This document shows positions 7,910 to 15,207 of a stretch of 33,266 nucleotides of DNA, piece after piece (the first letter of the stretch is position 1; each line of letters starts with the position of its first letter). A program made the position numbers and the translations under genes. The stretch spans positions 1 through 33,266 of the forward strand of contig NZ_AMXF01000024.1 of the NCBI RefSeq assembly GCF_000310225.1, in the 5' to 3' direction. The notes under the pieces are model-generated. The model saw nothing but the letters and a program-made list of their open reading frames with translations, was not told the DNA's origin and made no database searches. Source of the stretch: Thauera phenylacetica B4P (GTDB lineage: Bacteria; Pseudomonadota; Gammaproteobacteria; Burkholderiales; Rhodocyclaceae).

Positions 7910-10647
7910 TGGGCACCTCCGATGCGCTTGATCGACACCGGCACGATGTCTGCGGCCGAGCCGGTGGCGTCGGTCAGGTCCATCAGCATCGGCACGAGGG
8001 CGTTCATGCTGGGGACGTTGAAGTCCTTTGCGTAGGGGGTGATCCAGTGGTCGAACTGGCCGACCATGAGCAGGGTGTCGGGACGGATGCCCTGGCGCAG
8101 CACCACGTGGCCGCGCGTCTCGCGCAGCGGCGAGCGCACCTCGACGAGGTCACCGTCCTCGATGCCCAGCTTGCGGGCGGCGGCCGGGTTCATGATCACG
8201 CCGCGGTGTCCCTTCACGTTGTCGGCGACCTCGTGCACCATCTGCAGGCTGACGTTTCCGCCCCACATATATTGCATGCTGCGCGCGGTGAGCAGCCAGA
8301 ACGGGAAGTCCTCGTCGCGTCCGCCCAGGTTGGAGATCACCGCGTGCTTGATCAGGTGGGAGAAGTCGTGGAACTCGGGCAGTGGACGGTACTCGGTGAG
8401 TTGGCGGTCCCACCAGTCGATGCCGGATTCGTGCAGGCGGCGGCCGAGCTCCTCGCCGATGCGGGAGATGCGTTCCTGGTAGGGCATCTCGAAGCGCAGG
8501 CCCTGGTCCACCAGGTGGGGGTAGAGGTACCACTGCAGGCGCGGGTACTCGATGGTGCGGAAGCCGTGCTCCTTCCACCACTCCAGGCCATGATCCTCGG
8601 CACCCTCGGTGAGCTCGGCGCTGGCGGCGCGGCAGCTGGCGTCCCAGATCTCCTCGACGCCATAGGCGCGGTCGGGCTGCAGCGAGAAGTCGTAGTTGGG
8701 CCCCTTCAGCGGCACGCCGGCGGCGCCGCGGCTGATCGCCTTGTTGTAGGTCTCGAGGATGCCGGAGCGGCGGGCGAGCTCGGTGCTGATCCAGGTGAAA
8801 TCGCGCGTGTCGCCCTGTGGCGAGACCACCGGCTGGCGCAGCGCGAAGCCCTGGTGATCCCAGAACTGCTCGACGTACTTGGTGCCGCCGATGCGCAGCA
8901 TCTGCAGGCCTTCGAGGTCGGTGCGGTCGGGCAGCAGGATGTCGGCGAAGTGGTTGGTCTCGTCGTGGGTGTAGCTGAAGGCGACGACGAAGGGGAACTT
9001 CGCCACCGCTTCGGCGACCTGCGGCGTATCCCAGAACGAGATCACCGGGTTGGTGCGGTAGAAGAACCAGACGTCGGGCTGGGTCGGCTCGGGGAAGCTC
9101 TCGAAGCCGTGGCGTTGCTGCATCCAGGCCAGATGGGTGGGGCCGAGCGCGGCGCTCCAGGCCGAGTTGGCCACCAGCGGCACCAGGGTGCGGTTGGCGT
9201 TGCGGATCTGCGGGCGCGCGATCCAGTTTTCCTTGTCGGTCGGGTTGAACGGGTAGTCCATGAACCCGTCGACGCCCGGCTTGGCGCTGCTCTGGCGGTC
9301 GTTGGCCGGGCGGTTCAGGCGTACCGCGGTGCCGATGGTGCCGCCGGGCACGTCGAGCGCGCCGACCAGGCAGGCCATCAGGGTGCGTGCCCAGCAGCAG
9401 TCGTAGCCGCCCCAGCCGTTGTTCACCGTCTTGCCGAGCGTGACCGCCACCGGGCGGAAGGGCAGGCTGCGGCCCTCGATCTCGATCGTGGCGCCGATCT
9501 CGGCGTGGTCGAGGTATTCGTTGGCGACGCGGCGGATGGTCGCTGCCGGGACGTCGCAGATGCCCTGCGCCCACTCGGGCGTGAACGTGCGCTCGTGGTC
9601 GAGCAGCTTGCCGAAGGCACTGCGCACCGCGATGGCCTCGTGGGTGACGAGCTCTTCGTCGGGCAGGACCTCGAGGCCGGAGGCGACGAAGTCGCCGTCG
9701 AGCGCCGGGTCGATGCCGGGGGTGTCGAAGACCACGGCCTTGCCGGCCTTCAGGTCCCAAACCAGGGGCTTGCGGGTGTCGGGGTCGCGCAGGTAGAAGC
9801 CGTTCGGCGCCACCAGGTAGGGCGATGCCGTCCGGTGCTTGAGGAAGTCGATGTCCAGCCGGCTGCGCGCGTTCTCGAACAGCATCACGTGGATCAGCGC
9901 GTGCATGCAGGCGGCGTCGGTCTTGGGCTTGATCGGCACCCACTCGGCGGAGCAGCCGCCGGTGACGGACAGGTGCGGCTCGAACTGCACGCGCTTGACG
10001 CCCTGCTCGACGCGCGCGGCGGCGTGGCGCCAGACGCCGCACACGCCGCCCGAGGCCTCGATGTTGCTGCCGAAGGACAGGATGTACTTGGTGCGCGGCG
10101 TGTCGGGACAGACGATGAAGGCGCGGTGCCACAACTCGCCGTAGAGATGCTCGGAGTGGTAGCACTTGACGCCCTGGCCGCTGCCGAAGCTCATGTCCAC
10201 CGGCCCCCACGCGGCGAGGAAGGCGGGGAAGGTGCCCATGTAGGCGGTGGGGGTCCCGCCGCCGCCGAAGCTGGCGGCGACCCGCGGATAGCCCGAGGCG
10301 TCGAGCAGGCCGGTCTCGCGGATTCCGCGCAGCTTCGCGGCGATGGTGTCGAGCGCCTCGTCCCAGGAGATCGGCACGAAGCCCGGGTCCTCGTGGCGCC
10401 CCTTCTTCGGGTTGGTGCGCTTCATCGGCTGCAGGACGCGGTTCGGGTTGTAGATCTTCTGCACGAGGCCGAAGGCCTTCACGCAGACCCGGCCCGCTGC
10501 AGGATGTACGTGCTCGGCGTCGAAGTTGGGTTCGACGGCGGTGGCTACGCCATCCTCGACCTTGACCTTGAGCAGGTCCGGTCCGGCTACGCATTGGTAG
10601 CAGTAGGTAGCGACCTTCGTCGTGGCCTGGGGGTTGCTGACGGTCAT
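7906..10647 (-). CDS. padB: Phenylacetyl-CoA:acceptor oxidoreductase, molybdopterin catalytic subunit
   Basis: This 913-residue protein belongs to the DMSO-reductase (molybdopterin guanine dinucleotide) family. It would oxidise phenylacetyl-CoA at the alpha carbon in two two-electron steps, giving phenylglyoxylate. The start chosen is ATG at 10647, which has GGAGGAGA eight bases upstream; an in-frame ATG at 10689 would add a 14-residue, non-conserved tail and lacks that site. No Tat signal is present, consistent with cytoplasmic action on a CoA ester. Near the N terminus only C16, C19 and C55 are seen where family members usually have four cluster ligands. The C terminus has a typical molybdopterin-dinucleotide-binding domain, with NPAAARKLGIEDGDLVEV near residue 810. 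It is the first gene of the operon, 64 bases after the predicted transcription start. Confidence 0.88.
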   Translation of the reverse strand: MTVSNPQATTKVATYCYQCVAGPDLLKVKVEDGVATAVEPNFDAEHVHPAAGRVCVKAFGLVQKIYNPNRVLQPMKRTNPKKGRHEDPGFVPISWDEALDTIAAKLRGIRETGLLDASGYPRVAASFGGGGTPTAYMGTFPAFLAAWGPVDMSFGSGQGVKCYHSEHLYGELWHRAFIVCPDTPRTKYILSFGSNIEASGGVCGVWRHAAARVEQGVKRVQFEPHLSVTGGCSAEWVPIKPKTDAACMHALIHVMLFENARSRLDIDFLKHRTASPYLVAPNGFYLRDPDTRKPLVWDLKAGKAVVFDTPGIDPALDGDFVASGLEVLPDEELVTHEAIAVRSAFGKLLDHERTFTPEWAQGICDVPAATIRRVANEYLDHAEIGATIEIEGRSLPFRPVAVTLGKTVNNGWGGYDCCWARTLMACLVGALDVPGGTIGTAVRLNRPANDRQSSAKPGVDGFMDYPFNPTDKENWIARPQIRNANRTLVPLVANSAWSAALGPTHLAWMQQRHGFESFPEPTQPDVWFFYRTNPVISFWDTPQVAEAVAKFPFVVAFSYTHDETNHFADILLPDRTDLEGLQMLRIGGTKYVEQFWDHQGFALRQPVVSPQGDTRDFTWISTELARRSGILETYNKAISRGAAGVPLKGPNYDFSLQPDRAYGVEEIWDASCRAASAELTEGAEDHGLEWWKEHGFRTIEYPRLQWYLYPHLVDQGLRFEMPYQERISRIGEELGRRLHESGIDWWDRQLTEYRPLPEFHDFSHLIKHAVISNLGGRDEDFPFWLLTARSMQYMWGGNVSLQMVHEVADNVKGHRGVIMNPAAARKLGIEDGDLVEVRSPLRETRGHVVLRQGIRPDTLLMVGQFDHWITPYAKDFNVPSMNALVPMLMDLTDATGSAADIVPVSIKRIGGAQ

Positions 10648-10710
10648 CGAGTGTCTCCTCCGGTGGCATGCGGGTGAGGCTGAGGCCACCCGATCCCCTT
10701 TTTGGCTTAT

Positions 10711-10730
10711 GGGAGGAATTCTAGATTCTA
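10711..10730 (-). promoter_or_regulatory. Predicted pad operon promoter
   Basis: On the minus strand the hexamer TAGAAT lies at 10723-10718. Its centre is exactly 32 bases downstream of the centre of the FNR-like box at 10746-10759. If TAGAAT is the -10 element, the start would be near 10711 and the box would be centred at -41.5, the standard class II position for FNR activation. A second TAGAAT at 10730-10725 is the alternative. The resulting leader to padB is about 64 bases. This is a prediction from spacing only. Confidence 0.55.
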
Positions 10731-10745
10731 TGACTGACTGGTCGG

Positions 10746-10759
10746 TTGATATTTGTCAA
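10746..10759. promoter_or_regulatory. FNR/DNR-type binding site between padB and the CBS-ACT gene
   Basis: TTGATATTTGTCAA matches the FNR consensus TTGAT-N4-ATCAA in nine of its ten defined positions. Its spacing to a -10-like hexamer of the pad operon places it at -41.5. It would connect pad expression to oxygen or nitrate/NO status, as expected for an anaerobic pathway in a denitrifier. Confidence 0.65.
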
Positions 10760-10766
10760 AGGATCA

Positions 10767-10780
10767 CGTTGACGTGAACG
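10767..10780. promoter_or_regulatory. Palindromic operator, copy A
   Basis: CGTTGACGTGAACG fits the 14-bp palindrome CGTTNACGTNAACG with no mismatch. The same motif recurs at 10803, 15186 and 15302, all within the two divergent control regions. It lies just upstream of the pad FNR-like box and overlaps a possible TTGACG -35 element for the CBS-ACT gene. The binding protein is unknown. Confidence 0.6.
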
Positions 10781-10802
10781 GAAGTTTTTTGTGTAGAGTT
10801 AA

Positions 10803-10816
10803 CGTTCACGTAAACG
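10803..10816. promoter_or_regulatory. Palindromic operator, copy B
   Basis: CGTTCACGTAAACG fits CGTTNACGTNAACG with no mismatch and lies 36 bp after copy A. It would lie just downstream of a possible -10 (TGTAGA or TAGAGT, 10792-10799) for the rightward gene. That is a good position for a repressor controlling the CBS-ACT gene. Confidence 0.6.
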
Positions 10817-11020
10817 ATTGGTTGCTGCTTGGCGTCCGGCCTTTCCGATACACTGCGCTCCAGCCGCCGATCCGGTGCCTCGAAGTGCGTGGCGGAGCGG
10901 GCTTCCGCAGCCGTGCGTCGCCAGCGGCCTGCCGTCGCCCTTCGTCGCTATCTGCTTTCCCGGTTTCCCGCTGTTTAGTGCTGTTTCCCCGCTGTTTACC
11001 TCTTCCAACTGGAGTGACCC
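10817..11020 (+). other. Leader of the CBS-ACT gene with a 15-bp direct repeat
   Basis: This stretch appears non-coding; open frames here have no support. Close to the gene it contains a direct repeat, GTTTCCCGCTGTTTA at 10963-10977 and GTTTCCCCGCTGTTTA at 10983-10998, with a period of 20 bases (about two DNA helical turns). A ribosome binding site GGAG at 11011-11014 precedes the ATG at 11021. The rest shows nothing I can identify. Confidence 0.5.
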
Positions 11021-11674
11021 ATGTTCGTCGAAAACATCATGACCCGGGAGGTGTTGCATGTCGCTCCGGAAGCCTCGTTCTCGCAGGTTTCCGAGATCAT
11101 GCGACTGAAGAAGGTGCGTCACGTGCCGGTGATCGACCAGGACCGCAAGGTGCTGGGGATCATCTCGCACCGCGACGTGCAGCGTGCCCAGCCTTCCATG
11201 ATCACGACGCTCGACGTCGGCGAGGTGAAGTACCTGCTGTCCAAGATCACCGCGGCGGACATCATGCACAAGTCGGTGGTGAGCTGCTCGCCGCGCACGC
11301 AGATCGAGGAGGCCGCGCGCATGATGCGGCCGAAGAAGCTGGGCTGCCTCACCGTGGTGGACGACGCCGGTCGCCTGGTGGGCATCGTCACCAGCGTGGA
11401 CCTGCTCGACTTCTTCCTCGACATCACCGGCTGCTGGGTCGAGGGCGCGACGCGGATCACCGTCAAGCTGGCGGATCGCGCTGGCCAGCTCGCCGCGCTG
11501 CTCGCCTCGGTCAATGCACAGGGCGGTTACATCGTCTCGGTGGTGTCGCCGCGCACGCCGCAGTCCGAGGGCCTGCGCACCGCGACCATCCGCTTCGAGG
11601 CGAAGGATGCCGGTGCGGTGGTGCAGGGCCTGCGCGAGGCGGGATACGAGCTGAGCGTCGATCAGACGGCGTGA
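11021..11674 (+). CDS. CBS-CBS-ACT domain protein (AcuB-like sensor)
   Basis: This 217-residue cytoplasmic protein has a CBS pair, first domain about residues 5-55 (ENIMTREVLHVAPEASFSQVS) and second about 78-135 (ADIMHKSVVSCSPRTQIEEA). A C-terminal ACT-like domain follows at about 142-215 (TRITVKLADRAGQLAALLASV). CBS pairs bind adenine nucleotides such as AMP, ATP or NAD, and ACT domains bind small ligands, often amino acids. The architecture matches the AcuB group, whose biochemical role is poorly defined. It is transcribed divergently from the pad operon, from a leader with two shared operator copies, so it probably belongs to the same regulon. A role as an energy or metabolite sensor for the pathway is an inference. 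Its TGA stop lies inside a heptamer repeat array. Confidence 0.8.
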   Translation: MFVENIMTREVLHVAPEASFSQVSEIMRLKKVRHVPVIDQDRKVLGIISHRDVQRAQPSMITTLDVGEVKYLLSKITAADIMHKSVVSCSPRTQIEEAARMMRPKKLGCLTVVDDAGRLVGIVTSVDLLDFFLDITGCWVEGATRITVKLADRAGQLAALLASVNAQGGYIVSVVSPRTPQSEGLRTATIRFEAKDAGAVVQGLREAGYELSVDQTA

Positions 11675-11732
11675 GATGTGAGGCGTGAGGCGTCAGGCGT
11701 GAGGAGTGAAAACCGCTCCTCCTGACGCCTCG
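11671..11732 (+). repeat. GTGAGGC heptamer array with inverted partner
   Basis: From 11671 the sequence reads as consecutive 7-base units GTGAGAT, GTGAGGC, GTGAGGC, GTCAGGC, GTGAGGA, then GTGA. The first unit contains the stop codon of the CBS-ACT gene. Two inverted units follow at 11719-11732, so GAGGCGTCAGG (11687-11697) can pair with CCTGACGCCTC (11721-11731). The result is a hairpin at the 3' end of the gene without a clear U tract. Confidence 0.7.
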
Positions 11733-11833
11733 TCGCATCCGGTTGCGGTGTCGTCGGTCGGCCGCGGCTCGAGCGTTTTTGCGTGAGGCCTTCCTTCTTT
11801 CCCGATGCCGGAGCCTTTTGCCTGACCCTCTCC

Positions 11834-11876
11834 AAAAAACGATGCGCGCGCTGGCTTCCCAGCGCGCGCATCGTTT
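11834..11876 (-). terminator. Intrinsic terminator of the kor operon
   Basis: A perfect 18-bp stem (AAACGATGCGCGCGCTGG at 11837-11854, complement at 11859-11876) encloses a 4-base loop, CTTC on the plus strand. On the minus strand it is followed by a run of U (plus-strand A run at 11834-11839). It lies about 40 bases after the ferritin-like gene, so it ends the korAB operon. For rightward transcription the stem is followed by only three T, so it may act weakly in that direction. Confidence 0.85.
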
Positions 11877-11922
11877 CTGGCGCCTGACGCCTTACTCCTG
11901 GCGCCTTACTCCTTACCCCTGG
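11874..11922 (-). repeat. CGCCTTA heptamer array at the end of the ferritin-like gene
   Basis: Consecutive 7-base units CGCCTGA, CGCCTTA, CTCCTGG, CGCCTTA, CTCCTTA, CCCCTGG run from 11881 to 11922, with a partial unit before. They are the inverted form of the array at 11671. The unit at 11909-11915 supplies the TAA stop of the ferritin-like gene (minus strand), and the next unit encodes its last residues. Confidence 0.7.
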
Positions 11923-12452
11923 AGCGAGGGCGGGTCCGGGTCCTCGTTCCAGCCCTTGGGCGGCGGCTGGAAGCGGGCGAGCCAGCCCTCGAGCAGGGTG
12001 ACGTGTTCGCGTTCGGTCTCGCACAGCTCGGCGGCGAGCTTGCGGATGTCCTCGCGATCCGATTGGGCGACGAGGTGGTCGTAGAAGTCCACCCCGCGAC
12101 GCTCGGCCTCGAGCGCCATGGCGATCGCGTGGTAGGGGTGCATCATGTAATGCAGGCCTTCGGCCGACACCGACGGCGCCTCCGGGCTCTCGGGGGCCTC
12201 CCAGGAGTACTCCCACGGTGCGATGTGGGGCAGGGTGTGGCCTTCGCTGATGTCGTTCACGTTGTCGACGTGCAGCTTCTCGATCTCCGCCAGCTTGCGG
12301 AAGAGCGCGGCGACGTCGCGGTTGTTGTGGGTCTCCATCTGGTCGGCGAGCGACTCGTAGCGCTCGACCGCCTCGACTTCCATCGCCAGCGCGTGCGCCA
12401 GCAGGTGCTCGACCGACTGGATGCCGGTGTCCTGCGGATCGGGTTTGTTCAT
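11913..12452 (-). CDS. Ferritin-like di-iron protein (rubrerythrin-type), third gene of the kor operon
   Basis: This 179-residue protein looks like a four-helix ferritin-like fold. Helix-type motifs with iron ligands are EVEAVERY (E25/E30), E58-x-x-H61, ALEAERRG (E115/E117) and E147-x-x-H150, the paired E and ExxH pattern of di-iron carboxylate proteins. No rubredoxin CxxC domain is present, so it is not a full rubrerythrin. The ATG at 12452 overlaps the korB stop by four bases, so it is translationally coupled to an oxygen-sensitive iron-sulfur enzyme. A role in peroxide or oxygen defence, or in iron supply, is an inference; an accessory subunit of the enzyme is another possibility. Confidence 0.8.
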   Translation of the reverse strand: MNKPDPQDTGIQSVEHLLAHALAMEVEAVERYESLADQMETHNNRDVAALFRKLAEIEKLHVDNVNDISEGHTLPHIAPWEYSWEAPESPEAPSVSAEGLHYMMHPYHAIAMALEAERRGVDFYDHLVAQSDREDIRKLAAELCETEREHVTLLEGWLARFQPPPKGWNEDPDPPSLQG

Positions 12453-13288
12453 AACACGAACTCCTTCTCGAGATCTGCAACGGAATCGACGCTCGCCTGC
12501 CGCTCGGGCTGGAAGGGCTTGCGACTTCCGCGATACAGTACGCCGACGTTGAAGCCGTCGTCGGTCATCAGGCGGCGCGCGGCGCGCGCGGGGTCGTCGG
12601 TCGGGTCGACCGCGGCGGGGTGAACCATGTCCTTCCAGTCGCGCTGCTCGGGGCGGAAGGTGACGCAGGGGCTGAGCAACTGCACGAAGGAGAAGCCGGG
12701 GTGGCGGATCGCCTCGGTGATGAGCTGCGCGGTGCCGTTCTGGTCGCCGGAGAAGCCGCGGGCGATGAAGTTCGCGCCCGCGGCGAGCGCGATCACCAGC
12801 GGGTGGAAGGGGTTGATGCCGGTGCCCTGGGGGGTGAGCTTGCTCTTCTCCCAGTCGGGCGCGGTGGTCGGCGAGGCCTGGCCCTTGGTCATGCCGTAGA
12901 CCTCGTTGTCCATGACGATGTAGGTCATGTCGACGTTGCGCCGGCAGGCGTGCATGAAGTGATTGCCGCCGATCGAGAAGCCGTCGCCGTCGCCGCCCGA
13001 GGCGATCACGGTGAGCTCGGGGCGGGACACCTTGATGCCGGTGGCGATCGGCAGCGCGCGGCCATGCACGCCGTGGAAGCCGAACACGTTGGTGTAGGCG
13101 GGCAGACGCGAGGAGCAGCCGATGCCGGACACGAGGGCGACGCTCTCGGGCGGGATCGACAGCTCGGCCAGGGCCTTGGTGATCGAGCCCAGCACCGAGT
13201 AGTCGCCGCAGCCCGGACACCAGACGGGCTTGACCTCGGACTTGTAGTCGCGCGCGGAATAGCTCGGGCAGGTGGATGTGGCTTCCAT
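12449..13288 (-). CDS. korB: 2-Oxoacid (2-oxoglutarate):ferredoxin oxidoreductase, beta subunit
   Basis: This 279-residue protein is the TPP-binding beta subunit. It shows CPGCGDYSVLGS (C24, C27), GIGCSSRLPAYTNVFGFHGVHGRALP, the TPP/Mg motif SGGDGDGFSIGGNH and IVMDNEVYGMTKGQ. These fit the 2-oxoglutarate/2-oxoacid:ferredoxin type (KorB). In Thauera aromatica KorAB regenerates reduced ferredoxin for benzoyl-CoA reductase at the expense of 2-oxoglutarate, and its position next to the bcr operon supports the same role here. The gene is two bases after korA and overlaps the ferritin-like gene. Confidence 0.9.
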   Translation of the reverse strand: MEATSTCPSYSARDYKSEVKPVWCPGCGDYSVLGSITKALAELSIPPESVALVSGIGCSSRLPAYTNVFGFHGVHGRALPIATGIKVSRPELTVIASGGDGDGFSIGGNHFMHACRRNVDMTYIVMDNEVYGMTKGQASPTTAPDWEKSKLTPQGTGINPFHPLVIALAAGANFIARGFSGDQNGTAQLITEAIRHPGFSFVQLLSPCVTFRPEQRDWKDMVHPAAVDPTDDPARAARRLMTDDGFNVGVLYRGSRKPFQPERQASVDSVADLEKEFVL

Positions 13289-13290
13289 GT

Positions 13291-15009
13291 TCAGCTCCAG
13301 TCGGCCAGTTGGCGGAAGATTTCGTTCGGACGGATCGGCAGCGGGCCGGGCCGGTGGAAGGCGCGCACGCTCCCCGGGAGGTCGTAGTGCGCGCGCAGGT
13401 AGCGGTGGAACTGGGCGCCGTGGCTCTGTTCAACGACGAGCACGCGCGCCACGCCTTCGAGCGCGGCCGCGAGTTGTTCCGGACGCACCGGCGAGATCAG
13501 GCGGATTGACACCAGGCGGGCACGGCCGCCGCTGGCGCGGAAGCGCTCGAGCGCCTCGCGCACCGGACCGGTGGTCGAGCCCCAGGTCAGCACCGCGATG
13601 TCGCCGTCGCCCTCGATGTCCGCCCAGTGCTGGCCGTAGTCATGCACGGCGAGCTTGCGCAGGCGCTTGTCGAGCTGGGCGCTGTGGTCGGCGGCGGCGC
13701 TGGACGGGGTGCCGTACTCGTTGTGCTCGAGGCCGTCGGCGGTGTACTGGTAGCCCTTCATGCCCGGCACGGCCATCGGCGAGACGCCCGACGCGGTGTT
13801 GGTGTAGCGACGGTAGCGTTCGGCCGCCTCGCCCTCCGGCATCAGGCGGATCGCGCGGAAGCCCGGGTCGGCGGGCGGCGCGATCGTCGCCCGGCTCTGC
13901 CCCAGGGACTGGTCGGAGAGCACGATCGCGGCGGTCTGCAGGCTGTCGGCGAGGTGGACCGCCCACTGGGTGGAGAACGCGCAGTCGGCGAGCGAGTTGG
14001 GCGCCACCACGAGGTGCGGGGCGTCGCCGTGCAGGCCGTAGAGCGCGATGTTGAGGTCGCTCTGCTCGGACTTGACCGGGATCCCGGTGGAGGGGCCGCC
14101 GCGCATCACGTTGACCACGGTGATCGGGGTCTCCGAGGCGACTGCGAGGCCGAGCGATTCGGTCATCAGCGCGAGGCCGGGGCCGGAGGTTGCGGTCAGC
14201 GAGGGCACGCCGGCATAGGAGGCGCCGATGATCTGGTTGATCGAGGCGAGCTCGTCCTCGGCCTGCACCAGCACGCCACCGAGCTTGGCGAGGTTGGGTG
14301 CGAGCCACTCCAGCACCTCGGTGCCCGGGGTGATCGGGTAGGCGGCGACGAAGCGGATGCCGCCGCGCACCGCGCCGAGGCCGGCGGCCTCGTTGCCGGT
14401 GATGCTCCACAGGCGCTCGCTCTGGCCTTCGGCAGCGGCCAGGCGGGGGCAGGCAGGCAGCCCGGCGGCGAAGGCCATGCCGGCACGTACCGAAGCCTCG
14501 CTGGCGGTGCGCGCGGCCTCTCCCTTCTTGGCGAGCGAGTCGCGCACCACGCCGAGCACCGCGTCCTCGGGCAGGCCCACCAGCCCGGCGACGGCGCCGA
14601 GCGCGATCATGTTCGGCCGCCCGCCCTCGATCTCCTTGGCCATCTTCTTGAACGGGATGTCGGCACGGCGCGCGCCCTTGGCGCCGATCTGCTCGGGGAA
14701 CTCGCCGCCGTCGGGGTCGCCGAGCACCAGGCCGTCCGAGGTCATCGGGATCTCGGCGGAGAAGCGCCCGACGTTCTGCCAGTCGATCGCGACCAGCACG
14801 TCGAAGCGGTCGTCGTGCGACTGCACCGGCGACGTCGACAGACGCATCATCGCGGCGGCCTCGCCACCACGGATCTGCGCCCCGGACGAGCGCGTCATAT
14901 AGGCATACCAGCCGGCGCGGCCGGCGGCGTCCAGCAGCATGTTGCCTGCGGTCATCACCCCCGCGCCGCCGCTGCCGGCAAATGTTATTGAAACCGATCG
15001 GGCTGTCAT
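13291..15009 (-). CDS. korA: 2-Oxoacid (2-oxoglutarate):ferredoxin oxidoreductase, fused gamma-alpha subunit
   Basis: This 572-residue protein fuses a gamma domain (about residues 1-185, starting SVSITFAGSGGAGVMTAGNM) to an alpha subunit. The alpha part shows GNEAAGLGAVRGGIRFVAAYPITPGTE, TATSGPGLALMTESLGLA and VMRGGPSTGIPVKSEQSDLN. This gamma-alpha fusion is typical of KorA. ATG at 15009 was chosen because family similarity begins there and GGAG lies upstream; a longer frame up to 15156 adds 49 unrelated residues. It oxidises a 2-oxoacid, probably 2-oxoglutarate, to the acyl-CoA and reduces ferredoxin. It is the first gene of a three-gene operon transcribed divergently from had. Confidence 0.9.
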   Translation of the reverse strand: MTARSVSITFAGSGGAGVMTAGNMLLDAAGRAGWYAYMTRSSGAQIRGGEAAAMMRLSTSPVQSHDDRFDVLVAIDWQNVGRFSAEIPMTSDGLVLGDPDGGEFPEQIGAKGARRADIPFKKMAKEIEGGRPNMIALGAVAGLVGLPEDAVLGVVRDSLAKKGEAARTASEASVRAGMAFAAGLPACPRLAAAEGQSERLWSITGNEAAGLGAVRGGIRFVAAYPITPGTEVLEWLAPNLAKLGGVLVQAEDELASINQIIGASYAGVPSLTATSGPGLALMTESLGLAVASETPITVVNVMRGGPSTGIPVKSEQSDLNIALYGLHGDAPHLVVAPNSLADCAFSTQWAVHLADSLQTAAIVLSDQSLGQSRATIAPPADPGFRAIRLMPEGEAAERYRRYTNTASGVSPMAVPGMKGYQYTADGLEHNEYGTPSSAAADHSAQLDKRLRKLAVHDYGQHWADIEGDGDIAVLTWGSTTGPVREALERFRASGGRARLVSIRLISPVRPEQLAAALEGVARVLVVEQSHGAQFHRYLRAHYDLPGSVRAFHRPGPLPIRPNEIFRQLADWS

Positions 15010-15185
15010 CCTCGTTCTCCAGTGTGCGACTGCGGACCGGCGCGTGCCGGGACGGTCATGTTCGGGGCCCCTTGTGTGCGGGACCCATGCGAACGTCGAT
15101 CCCGGTGGGCTGGGTGCGACGCTTGCCGGAGGTTTGCGGATCCAGGCAGACCACATTCCGCCGACCCCCGATGCGATTGAGTTTA

Positions 15186-15199
15186 CGTTGACGCAAACG
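15186..15199. promoter_or_regulatory. Palindromic operator, copy C
   Basis: CGTTGACGCAAACG fits CGTTNACGTNAACG with one mismatch. It lies between the FNR-like box at 15208-15221 and a minus-strand -10-like hexamer TAAACT (15185-15180). A bound repressor here would block the korA promoter. Confidence 0.55.
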
Positions 15200-15207
15200 T
15201 CAATCTG

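Noticed and set aside
7909-10677. 922-residue plus-strand open frame opposite padB
   Set aside because: Antisense shadow of padB with low-complexity composition; padB itself has clear family motifs along its length.
10645-10689. Longer padB start at 10689
   Set aside because: It adds 14 residues without family similarity and has no good ribosome binding site, while ATG 10647 has GGAGGAGA at good spacing.
10753-11688. Plus-strand frame of 311 residues covering the control region and the CBS-ACT gene in another frame
   Set aside because: It crosses the operator sites, lacks a family signature, and is out of frame with the clear CBS-ACT protein.
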